From: Edaphochlamys debaryana | Taxonomy: Eukaryota; Chlorophyta; Chlorophyceae; Chlamydomonadales | Direction of reading: 5' to 3' | DNA: 64,000 bases | NCBI GenBank assembly: GCA_016858145.1 | Contig: JAEHOE010000054.1 | Location: 372,001-436,000 of the forward strand | In this document: in pieces, positions 1-8,802 of the stretch | Layout of the letters: each line of letters opens with the position of its first letter | How positions within the stretch are numbered: position 1 is the stretch's first letter | Made by a program: the position numbers and the translations under genes | Notes under the pieces: model-generated | The model's database searches: none | What the model was told of the DNA's origin: nothing | What the model saw: the letters and a program-made list of their open reading frames with translations, nothing else

Positions 1-1026
1 CGTTGGGGTGCCCCGCCAGGTGGTGCATGATCTGCACCTCGCGCTGCACGTCGCCGATCTCCTCCGCGCTGACCAGCTTCTTCTTGCTGATCACCTTAAT
101 GGCGACGCGCTCGCCTGTCCGCTTGTTGGTGGCCGAGTAAGTGGTACCGAACGTGCCCTTGCCGAGAATGCTGCCCGGCTCATAGTCCTTCCAGCAGTCC
201 GTGTCAGCGTACGTGGGAAGAATCCAGTTCCCGGGCTTCACGTTCTTTGTGATGGGCGCGTACTGCATTTGCACGAAGGCTTGGTCAAAAGCCCGCTCGT
301 AACTGCGCGGCCGTGCACATGCCACATGCGCACCGTGCTCACCGGGTTGGTGCTGACTGGCTGGGACAGCTTGCCCTCCTTGAAGACAAACTGCAGCTTA
401 ACGGTGCCGCGCCCCTTGCCCTTGCGGCTGATGAGCGGCACCTCCAGAGTGGAGTTGCCCGCGTTCAGCACCTGCGCCAGCGCCACCTTGCCGCTGCCGA
501 GGGCCACGTCGCGAAACACGACGTTCTCATCGTAGAACTGCAACCAGATGAACGGGTATAAGCCTAACTGAGAGGGCTTGCCAGCGACTCGACATGCAGG
601 CCACTTTCCGCACATCCTGCGACTCGCACCTCCAGCTTCATGTGCTGATCGGAAGACACGTTGTGGAAGGTAAACTTCTCGTTCCACTCCGGCTCCTTGC
701 CGCCATCTGCGGGGCAGAGCGGGCTTCAGGGACTGCTGGGGCCCAGCTCGCGGAACGAGGCTGCTCACCGACTACCGTCTTTGAGCGGTGGTTCTGGTCC
801 CCGAGGGTCAGCACCGCGTAGGGGTCCTGCGCGCACGGAACAGGGGCATAAGGACGCTGGCAAGCACCAGGACTGCCCCGCAAAGTTAAGCCATCTGCGC
901 GGCCGCGAGTCACACCTGCTTGCCCATGCCGACGCCCAGGACACCAACGAACTCGACATCCTTGAGGAAGGCAGCTGCCACGACTGCGCACGCGCCAGAA
1001 AGCCGGAACGTCGGCAAGAAGCGCAT
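1..1026 (-). CDS. C2-domain protein kinase, CDPK-like, N-terminal part (partial)
   Basis: Visible exons: 1026-916, 826-769, 706-630, 537-343 and about 295-1, continuing off the left edge. The first four encode a C2 domain: residues [10 protein letters not shown], then [16 protein letters not shown], then [10 protein letters not shown], then [10 protein letters not shown], ending near [10 protein letters not shown]2 domains bind membrane lipids, often with Ca2+; the Asp residues of the first and second Asp loops are present. The last exon begins a Ser/Thr kinase: glycine loop [11 protein letters not shown], catalytic lysine in VAIKVISKK, and an alpha-C block [13 protein letters not shown] of CDPK/CRK type. 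Any EF-hands would lie outside the window. Phases of exons 1-4 agree. The exon 4/5 junction is uncertain: the best GT-AG pair leaves only about 47 nt, short for this group. The start (ATG at 1026) is the best in-frame choice, but an upstream exon is possible because the DNA just 5' of it is a repeat. Confidence 0.78.
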
Positions 1027-1058
1027 TTGCTGGCAGCCGGCCTGCTCCCTCGTGTCGC

Positions 1059-1540
1059 GTACAAGACTCACGTTGCACCTCAAGGGTGCCAACTTTCGCC
1101 ATGACAGGCAACGGGCGCAAAGCGGGGCTGCTGCCTGGTGCGGGGTGATCGCCTTTCCTTTCTTCGCCTGAAAGGCCCCTGCTATTGGTGCTGCTAAGCA
1201 AGTCCTCCGTAGGCGTCACGTTGTGTGGACCGTCTCGGTAAACCTGCGTGCCGTGTCGCCCGCCTGCAACACAATGTAGAAAAGGGCCGTACGTAGGCAG
1301 GGGAGCCCGAGCCCCGCAGCTGCTGGGCCTGCCACCACCCGCGCTATCGTGTGCGCACGTTTGGCCGGCACACCGCGAGCCTTTGTCGTGATCTTGCCCC
1401 GTGTCCACTGCGTGCACGCAATGCTTCCAACTGCTTCTTCTTTGAGCGCGACTTCGGCTTGGGTTTGAGCACCTACACAAGTCTGCAGCGTAACTCAGGT
1501 GCTGGAACACCACGCACGGCCTGGAGCTTGCGGGAGTTGC
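1059..1540. repeat. Dispersed repeat, copy 1 (no insertion)
   Basis: This segment matches 3172-3710 nearly base for base over its first 300 bp and more loosely after that. The shared blocks include the stretch around GTGCCAACTTTCGCCAT, the run from AAGCAAGTCCTCC through GGCCGTACGTAGGCAGG, and the CCCGCGCTATCGTGTG block at 1338-1353. No convincing coding frame is shared. It lies immediately upstream of the C2-kinase start, so it may have displaced the promoter or an upstream exon of that gene. Confidence 0.85.
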
Positions 1541-2964
1541 GCGCCCGGCGGGGGGCAGCACGGGCCTCGACACGGCGCCACAGCTGGCACCAGCCACGGG
1601 CCCAGGCCCGGGGACCTTCCGTTGCCTCCGACGCGGCCATTACTATGCTGGCGCCAGTGAGTTCTCTCTGTAGCAACAGCCACGCTGGCAGCGGTGAAAG
1701 CTCACGCGTCCGCTGTGTGCTGAGCCCTAAGCCCCTTCGGAGGGCCCGATGGGGCCCCGCTGTGATCTGCTTCTGTGGCACTGTGGTGCTGGCCTGGGCC
1801 CCAAAGCGCCCGGCACTCTCGGGGCTATGGGACGGTGGCCTGAGGTGCCTGACAAAACAAAGTGAACAGAGTCTTTAGACGAGTGCGGCGTTGAGAGCTA
1901 TGCCCCGGTGGATCGCTCATGGCACCCATATCCTGGTTGTCCTTTCCGGGCGGCAGGAGGAGGCACTAACCGCCCGCAACTGGTCAAGCGGGACTGCAGG
2001 GGCACGAGGGTTTAGGGCTGGGACTGTGGTTAAGATACACCATAGGGGCGTTTAGGGGAGCTCAGACGGGTCACGGGCAAGGAGGGTCCGTACGACGGAG
2101 GAGAAAGAGCCGGCTTGCAAGTCCACTGGGTCCGTGTTCATGATTCTAGAACAGCCCCCACTGACGTTACACAGCGGGCGGCTACAGGTCGCCCGGCTCC
2201 TAGTCAAGGTCGCCCAAGGCCGCCTTGTCGAGTCTTGATCGTCAGGGCAGCGCGTTCAAGGTCCTGGTAATCTTGGGGCGTGCTTGTATATGCTTGCTGC
2301 TGGTAATCTTGGGGCGTGCTTGTAACCACCGAGGACTTGCTGCACTGCTGCACCGCTGTAAGCAAGGAGGAGCGCCGCGTGGCTCAATAGCCAGCTGACC
2401 GCCCATATCTCTCCCCTGTACTGCAGGGGGCGGACCTACCGACTGCGGTGACCACCGACTGAAGCGCAAGGAGCTACTGTCGAGGGGATGTGAGCTGCTG
2501 ACGGTCGTGGATGCTCGCGCCCGATGACGGCGACAACTGCGGCTCCGGGGCCGCGTGGGGTCGACCGTGTGGAGGGCGCTGGGGCTCAAGCCGGTGGGTA
2601 TGGTCACCGAACGCCAGCTGGAGCAGCAGGGCTGGGAGGATCAGCAGTGCAAGACCTGGGACTGCTGCGGAAAGCACACGGGGCTAAGGGGGGCCAAGGA
2701 CAAGGAAGGCCTCAGGGGTGAGGGCTACCGAGAAGGAGAAGTACTCAGGGGCCTCTTGCCCTGAGCTGTGTTTACATGCAGTCCATCCGGCCGTTTTCAT
2801 GCCCCAGCATACTTCCTCCTATCTTTCGTTTTTAATGCCCGATGGCTGAAGGCTTGCGGTAGGCCAGGAAGGGAAGCGTAGGGGCATCAGAGGCATAACA
2901 TGTCGTGCCTCGTGTAGCTCGAGGAGCTCAAGGAGCTGCCGTACCATTTGCGTTGGCCTTTGCG
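1541..2964. other. Intergenic, no gene seen
   Basis: No open frame here has convincing codon bias or recognisable motifs. It holds a 25-bp direct repeat at 2264-2288 and 2300-2324 (CTGGTAATCTTGGGGCGTGC...), 36 bp apart. Confidence 0.5.
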
Positions 2965-3021
2965 ATGGAGGCGAAACGGAAGGCGTGGGCGGTTGAGGCG
3001 GCTGCCTGGGGCTTTTGGTAG
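2965..3021 (+). pseudogene. C-terminal fragment related to the 7738-8484 ORF
   Basis: The reading frame ending at the TAG at 3019-3021 encodes KAWAVEAAAWGFW, matching the C-terminus KAWAAEAAAWGFW of the ORF at 7738-8484, with nucleotide identity through the stop codon. Nothing upstream resembles the rest of that ORF, so this is a truncated relic. It sits about 150 bp before the second copy of the dispersed repeat. Confidence 0.7.
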
Positions 3022-3171
3022 CGCTGGGCGGGACGAGGGGCCCCCGCCCAGTGCCCCAGTCTCAACTCTCACGGTGTGTACGTGCAGTTGTGCCCTTCAT
3101 GGGCGGGATTGGCCCGCGTGCGGTTGGCAGTTACATACCGTGGGTTACCAGGCTTTGGGCAAGCCTGTAGC

Positions 3172-3710
3172 GTATAAGACTCACGTTGCACGTCAAGGGT
3201 GCCAACTTTCGCCATTGCAGGCAACGGGCGCAAAGCGGGGCTGCTGCCTGGTGCGGGGTGATCGCCCTTCCTTTCTTCGCCTGAAAGGCCCCTGCTATTG
3301 GTGCTGCTAAACCCATTAAGCAAGTCCTCCGTAGGCGTCACGTTGTGTGGACCGTCTCGGTAAACCTGCGTGCTGTGTCGCCCGCCTGCAACACAATGTA
3401 GAAAAGGGCCGTACGTAGGCAGGGGAGCCCGAGCCCCGCAGCTGCTGGGCCTGCCACCACCCGCGCTATCGTGTGCTAGGCAACGAGGAAACTGTAAGCA
3501 AGCGGAAAGCCCGGCGAGACTCCGAAGGTGTGATTAGCTCCGTGTAGTGCCCGCGCTATCGTGTGCGCACGTTTGGCCGGCACACCGCGAGCCTTTGTCG
3601 TGGTTGGCTTGCCCCATCCTCCGCCGGTCAGCACCTACACAAGTCTGCGGCGTATATCAGGTGTTGATACACCACGGCCTGGTCGCCTGGAGCTTGCGGA
3701 GTTCCGTGCC
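3172..3710. repeat. Dispersed repeat, copy 2 (with 74-bp insertion)
   Basis: Second copy of the 1059-1540 segment. It differs by a short extra block near 3309 and by the 74-bp insertion at 3476-3549. After the insertion the match resumes (GTTTGGCCGGCACACCGCG) and continues through the CACCTACACAAGTCTGC block. Confidence 0.85.
3476..3549 (-). mobile_element. Short retroposon-like insertion, 74-bp copy
   Basis: The insert starts CTAGGCAACGAGGAAACTG and ends CTCCGTGTAGTG on the + strand. It is flanked by exact 16-bp direct repeats, CCCGCGCTATCGTGTG at 3460-3475 and 3550-3565. The paralogous copy at 1338-1353 has this 16-mer once with no insert. A second, shorter copy lies at 41704-41735 and shares the left end. 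Long target duplications plus one constant and one variable end suggest target-primed retroposition with 5' truncation, which would put the element's 3' end at the left, i.e. orientation minus. I do not recognise the source RNA. Confidence 0.75.
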
Positions 3711-4702
3711 TGTTCGATGGGGGGGAGGGGTCTGTGCTCTTAGGGTCTATGCAGCGTAGTCCACACAGCTCGGTAGGGGGAGGGGGCTCGTGACACTGGT
3801 TGCTCCTCGACACGGCCGCGGAGCCGGCACTGCCAGGGGGTCCAGGCCCCAGACCCCTGGCATGTACCCTGAAGTCATGCCATGTCGTGCCCATCTGCTG
3901 AATGGGCTCTGCTTTGCCACCCTGCAGACCCTTTCGCTGTGCATCATGCGGTAGGAGGTCCGTGGACAACACTTGGCCCCATTGACTCCTGGGTTGGTGT
4001 TGGCCAGGGTCCTTCCTGCTCTGCTACCTGGCGAAACCCATGGTTGCTAGTCCCGTGTGCCTAGGAGAGTAGCAGGTAGGCCTGCGAAGACGCGATATCT
4101 AGCAGGCGCACCAGACATCAGGGTTGCGCATACGTGTGTGTAAGCGTGCGGGGTGCGGACGCGTTGAAGACCTTGGGGGCAGGGAGGCGAGCGAGGGCCA
4201 GTGTGGGGGCAGCGGACTCAGCCATTCGTTGCAGCCCACTTCCTGCTCATGTCAGGGTCCATATCTAGTCCACCAGAGTGTTGGCTGAGCCGGCGCCGGG
4301 GGTGTAGGGGTAAAGCGGGTGGCGTACAACTGCGCAAAAGTAGGCCCATGCTGTGGAGGGTCTGTGCACGCATGCAGGCCACATTGTGGTCGCAGCGCCT
4401 GACGCCGTTGAAGGGGAAGTATGGCTCCAGGAAAGGCTAGCCTCCTGTCGAGTGCCATCGCAACAGTCCATACCTGGGGGTCTCGGGTGGAACGGACCGG
4501 GGCCTTCCGGGGGCGGGGGGCGGGGGCTGCGCCGGGCGAAGCTGCAGGCCGGCACGTGGGGTTGGGGTGTATGGTGCATGCGAACCCCGCGTACCGCGCG
4601 TTTGACCAACTGCGCTTCTACCCTGTCCATAGTCCGGTTTACCTGCAACGCTACCCTCCGCTGGGAACATAGCGCGCTGCTTGTGGGAGAACGCGCTCAA
4701 TC
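3711..4702. other. Intergenic / upstream region of the ATP6AP2-like gene
   Basis: No gene is recognised. The last few hundred bases before 4703 should hold the promoter and 5' UTR of the ATP6AP2-like gene; no clear TATA box is visible. Confidence 0.4.
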
Positions 4703-7252
4703 ATGCGGAGAATCCTCCTTCCAATTCTGGCCGTGTGCCTCCTAGCGGCTGCTGCACGTGCATCCCCCATTGTCCTTTTGGATAGCAAGCAGAGCGGTTA
4801 CCTGCAGTCAGGGCCGTCAGCCGCGCTTGGGAAAGGGGAGCTGGGAGCGCTGGTCGGTGCGGCGACCGGTTTGACCCCTGGCGCGGTGATCAACGAGGAG
4901 CTGTCGAAGGTGTGACACTTGCGGGAGTCTGCAGGTTGGGGGCAAGCGCTGACCAGCTTGAGGGCCCCAATCGCAGGCGCTTGAGGGCATCCTGAAGCCC
5001 CGTGCGCTTGCGAAGCCCCGGGCTTTCGTCAGCGTGAACGTGGCGGGCCTGGACGCGGGTAAGTCTTGCTCGAGCGGCCCCACGGCATCGCGTGGTTTGC
5101 TCGATCGTCGGCTGCCTTCCTTGCAGATGCCCTCACCGACCTTGCGTCCGAGCGGGTCCACCGTACCGTGGAGCTGACGGGCCCGGGTTGCTCGGCGAAG
5201 GCCACTGTGGACGGCCTGACCCGCATTGCCGCTGCCAACCCTACCGCGAAGCTTTTTGTTGTTGACCACTCTGGCGTGCAGGCGAGCGGAGGGAGGGGGC
5301 TGGGGAGGGGGAGGGAGAGAGGGAGGCGTCTCATTGAGCGGAGGGGGTCAGCCGGCCGCGCTGGCGGGAACGGCGTGTCACACACACGTTTGAGCACACC
5401 ACGGCTGGGCAGGAGCTGTTCCTCGGGCGTGTAGCCAGAGCCAGGGTTCGTGGGTGGGTCGGGGAACATGCATGGCTGGCCCAGCTCCAACGGCCCTGCA
5501 AAGCTCACGCTGCCACCGCCGCTAACACCTCACCGTGCGCGCGTGTCCCTGCAGGACTGCGAGGGCGACTGCGTCGCGCAGCACCTCTCCTCTGCCTCCG
5601 CCGACTGCGGCCTGGACCTGAGCGCCTTGGACATGTCCAAGGTGGAGGACAAGCTGTTTGCCACCGAGCTGGCCAGCACTTACGCGGGCCTCAAGAGCCT
5701 GCTGCTGGCGGCGCAGAAGCGCAGCGAGCTGGGCACCCAGGAGGTGGGCCGGCGGCTGAGGCCGGTGGCGGCGGAGGCCGGGGAGGCGGGGGCGTGGCAG
5801 CTACGAACAGGAGCAGCGGCCGGGGGATGGCATCGAAGTGCACGGAGGGAGGGCCGGACGCGAGGGGAGGACCGGGGCACACCCGAACGACATGCCCCGG
5901 GGAGGGCAGATCGCTGTACTGCAACCCAACTTCCGCAGAAGCTCAACAGGGTCGCATGACTTGCTACTGCCCTCCTCGGTTCCCATTCAGGACGTGGAGC
6001 TGTACGAGGTGTCGGTTATGGGCCTGCGCGCTCTGGTGACCAAGTACGGCCCCGGCTCGCCCGCCGCTGAGGCGGCCAAGGCTGCCGTGCAGCGCCTGAT
6101 CAAGTGGGCTGTGGAGTCTCTGGACGCCGCCTACCAGGGCGACGTCGTGTACCAGGTGCGTGGGGGGCACCTGGCCGGGGGCGTGGAAAGGGTCTGGGTG
6201 CTACGGAAATAGAGGCCAAGTTGTGCCTGGAGGGGTGGCTGTGGCAGGCAATGCACAGGGCAGGGCGTGGTTGGTTTGCAGCGCGATGGGGCTGAGGGCT
6301 AGCGGCAGGCCGACGGCGTCAGGTTTGCTGCCTCGCAAAGATGTGGTGAGGAGGAACTGCGGGTCAGCTGGTTGTGGAGCTGGTGACAGCATGAAGAGTT
6401 CATGTGTTAGGGCGGAGCGTCATGCCCCAACTCGAGCACTCAAGTCTGAACAAGCCTGCCTGCCGCTGGCCCTCTCCTGCCGCAGATCCTGGCCCTGCCC
6501 GAGGGCCCCGCGCGCACCGCCACCATGTCCCAGCTCATCAGCTGGAAGGACCAGACGCGCCGCCAGCTGCAGGAGGGTAAGCCCATGGCGACCTCCGGCC
6601 TGCATCCCGGCTGCCAGCCAACGACACATGAAGGCCCGTGCCCTGACCGGTGCTCGTGCGCGGGGCGCTAGCTGCTCAGCAGAAGCCCTGGCCGCTCCGC
6701 GCCGGACGGCCTGTCTTGGCGCGGTCCGCCCCCGCGCGTCGTGCTCCACTGAGGGAAGCCCTGGCACTCTTCTCTCCTCCTCCCTCCCTGCAGCCGTGTT
6801 CCCGCCCGTCGACCAGGTTGCTGCCTCCAAGCAGTTCTCCGCCAAGGCCGCCGGCTACGTGAGTGTTACCGGTGTTGCCCGCGCGTGTGCAAGCCAGGAC
6901 CGGGGTGCGCACCGACCCACATGCATGCATATCATCGGCTGACAGTCCAGACTGAGCCACCTGCTGGAAATGTGCTTGGACGGGGACGAGCTCGACCACC
7001 TGCTGTAAGCTTACGCCCACTTGCACAGCTAAGCCCAAGAGGGGTCGCCCGAGTCTAGCAGCCGCGCGCCCCGACTTGGCCCTTCCTGTGGCCCCACGCC
7101 CTGCTCCCCTGCCTGTGCGTGCCCTTCCCTCCGCCCCCCCCCAGGCCGCGTTCGTGCTGCTGCTCTACTTCTCCCTGGCTGCCGTGTGGTGCATGTGCAA
7201 CATGCCGTTCAAGCAGGACACCCTGCTGTACGGCAGCAAGAAGGATCAGTAA
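4703..7252 (+). CDS. ATP6AP2/renin-receptor-like type I membrane protein, V-ATPase accessory type (plant DUF7794)
   Basis: Eight exons: 4703-4909, 4977-5058, 5127-5275, 5555-5743, 5991-6155, 6486-6576, 6794-6858, 7145-7252; 351 residues, the same size as animal ATP6AP2 (about 350). Residues 1-20 are a signal peptide (MRRILLPILAVCLLAAAARA). A lumenal domain of about 290 residues follows, with the block LFVVDHSG and Cys residues in DCEGDC. Near the C-terminus there is one membrane helix (FVLLLYFSLAAVWCMC), then a short cytosolic tail ending GSKKDQ. The last four residues, KKDQ, form a classical KKxx ER-retrieval signal, as expected for a V-ATPase assembly factor. In animals ATP6AP2 helps assemble the V0 sector; plant homologues are little studied. 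All exon phases close and each junction is GT-AG. The match of length, topology and tail to the family is good, but the lumenal part is weakly conserved. Confidence 0.82.
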
Positions 7253-7706
7253 ACCATGCTCAGCTCGGCGGCGACGTGATGGTACACTGCTGTGCATGGT
7301 TGCGCTTTGCCGGTGGCAGCTTGCCGGTAGTCGAAGCGTGGACGCGGTGTGATGCGGATGGGGGCCTCAGATGGTGCCCGCGTCTTGGGGCTGGGGCACG
7401 GGTTGGGATTGGGGCACGGGGGGGTCGGGTTGAGGCGGGTCCAGTCGTGCAGATGGGCGTGTGGTGGTGGAACGAAGTGTGTGGGTGCTGGGCTACGGCA
7501 TACGGAGGGGGGGCATACGGAGGGGGGCACAGTGTTTGAGAGTGTGGGTGAAGGAGGACGATGCTTGTGAAGCTCGCGGGGGTCAGCGTGCGAAGGAGCA
7601 TACGGGTCACCTGGGACGTCTAGGGGTTTGACTGGCGACGCTTACGGCGGCCAGCACGCATGGGAAGGAATGGCCACCGCCCAACCTGCGGCTCAGGACG
7701 GTAGTT

Positions 7707-7711
7707 TGTAA
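7707..7711 (+). promoter_or_regulatory. Possible polyadenylation signal TGTAA for the ATP6AP2-like gene
   Basis: The first clear TGTAA downstream of the TAA at 7250-7252 is here, giving a 3' UTR of about 460 nt, ordinary for volvocine algae. Positional argument only. Confidence 0.35.
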
Positions 7712-7737
7712 GCTTCGGGCCAGGAAGAAAATCTCCC

Positions 7738-8484
7738 GTGCAGTGCAGCACCGATGGCAAGACACAGACGAGGTCGCTGCTGACAAGTCTTACAGAGGTG
7801 GTGTTCCTCCAGAAAGGGACAGGAGAGAGGCGTAGAGAGGACAGACATCGCCGCACAAGCACCGCCAGAAGGCAGAGAGTGCGCCGCGGGTGCAAGGCCT
7901 CGTATCACAGTCTGCCGCATACAGGCCGCTGGGTGGTGGGTCGGAGCTCGGAGGCCTTCTCCGAGTACATGTCGGGGCTGGGGAAGCTGGGTGCCGAGGC
8001 GCTGAGGGCCGAGTTTGAGAGCTCGGAGGCCTTCTCCGAGCACATGTCGGGGCTGGGGAAGCTGGGTGCCGAGGCGCTGAGGGCCGAGTTTGGGAGCTCG
8101 GAGGCCTTCTCAGAGTACGCTAGGAATGTGCGGGCACAGAGGAAGGGAGTGGTGGGCAAGTGGGCCGCGCTGGCCGATTACATGGAAGCGGACGTGGTCG
8201 ATTATGCGATTGAGAGTGGAGTATGCCTGCTGTGCATGGCGATGCGGCCTGATGAGCCGCGCAGGCCTAGCAGGGTTAGCAATGTGTGCTGCAACACCTG
8301 CTGCACTCAAAGCAGGGTGGTGGAGGGCGTGGTGTTCTATCAGAGGGGGCGCAAGCGCAAGCTGGTGGAGGAGGGACCGCTGACGGAGCTGGCGGAGAAG
8401 GCGCGACGGGCGCTTCTTATGAGGCAGCTCGAAGCTAAGTGGAAGGCGTGGGCGGCTGAGGCGGCCGCCTGGGGCTTCTGGTAG
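7738..8484 (+). CDS. Uncharacterised ORF with 25-residue tandem repeats and a Cys-rich stretch
   Basis: A 248-residue open frame ending TAG at 8482-8484. It holds two nearly identical 75-bp units (7945-8019 and 8020-8094) and the start of a third (8095 on). Each unit encodes SSEAFSEYMSGLGKLGAEAL followed by RAEF, predicted helical. Downstream is a Cys-rich stretch (CLLCMAMRPDEP, then NVCCNTCC) that could bind metal, a basic patch (RGRKRK), and a helical Trp/Ala-rich C-terminus (WAAEAAAWGFW). The same C-terminus occurs as a relic at 2965-3021, so this is a repeated family, possibly carried by a mobile element. The start is uncertain: 7738 is the first in-frame ATG, but CATACAG|GCC near 7923 could be a splice acceptor. 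No known domain recognised; no function assigned. Confidence 0.45.
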   Translation: MQCSTDGKTQTRSLLTSLTEVVFLQKGTGERRREDRHRRTSTARRQRVRRGCKASYHSLPHTGRWVVGRSSEAFSEYMSGLGKLGAEALRAEFESSEAFSEHMSGLGKLGAEALRAEFGSSEAFSEYARNVRAQRKGVVGKWAALADYMEADVVDYAIESGVCLLCMAMRPDEPRRPSRVSNVCCNTCCTQSRVVEGVVFYQRGRKRKLVEEGPLTELAEKARRALLMRQLEAKWKAWAAEAAAWGFW

Positions 8485-8802
8485 CCGGAGGGGTTGGGGG
8501 GGAGGGGGGCTGGGTCGGGCTTCCCGCTACCCATGTAACGTAGAAGCTGTGAAGTGTTGCGAAATGGTGCGCCTGGAGCGGGCGGGGGAAATGCCACGGA
8601 GGTACGCGTGGGGCAGTCTGCGCACCCGGCATTTTTGCAGACCTGCCGTGTATCGCTGCTTGAGGCTGTTTGCGAGACAAAGCAAGGCAGCGCGCTGCAG
8701 AAATTGCAGGTGTACGGCAGGTTCTCGCGCGCCTAGACGGCCCGCACACTGCACAAGTTTCCCCCTTTTCCTTCGTGCGTCAGTGCCGGCAGAGAAGGCA
8801 AG

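Noticed and set aside
8..535. 175-codon + strand frame at the left edge
   Set aside because: Antisense to the C2-kinase exons, whose protein motifs are unmistakable.
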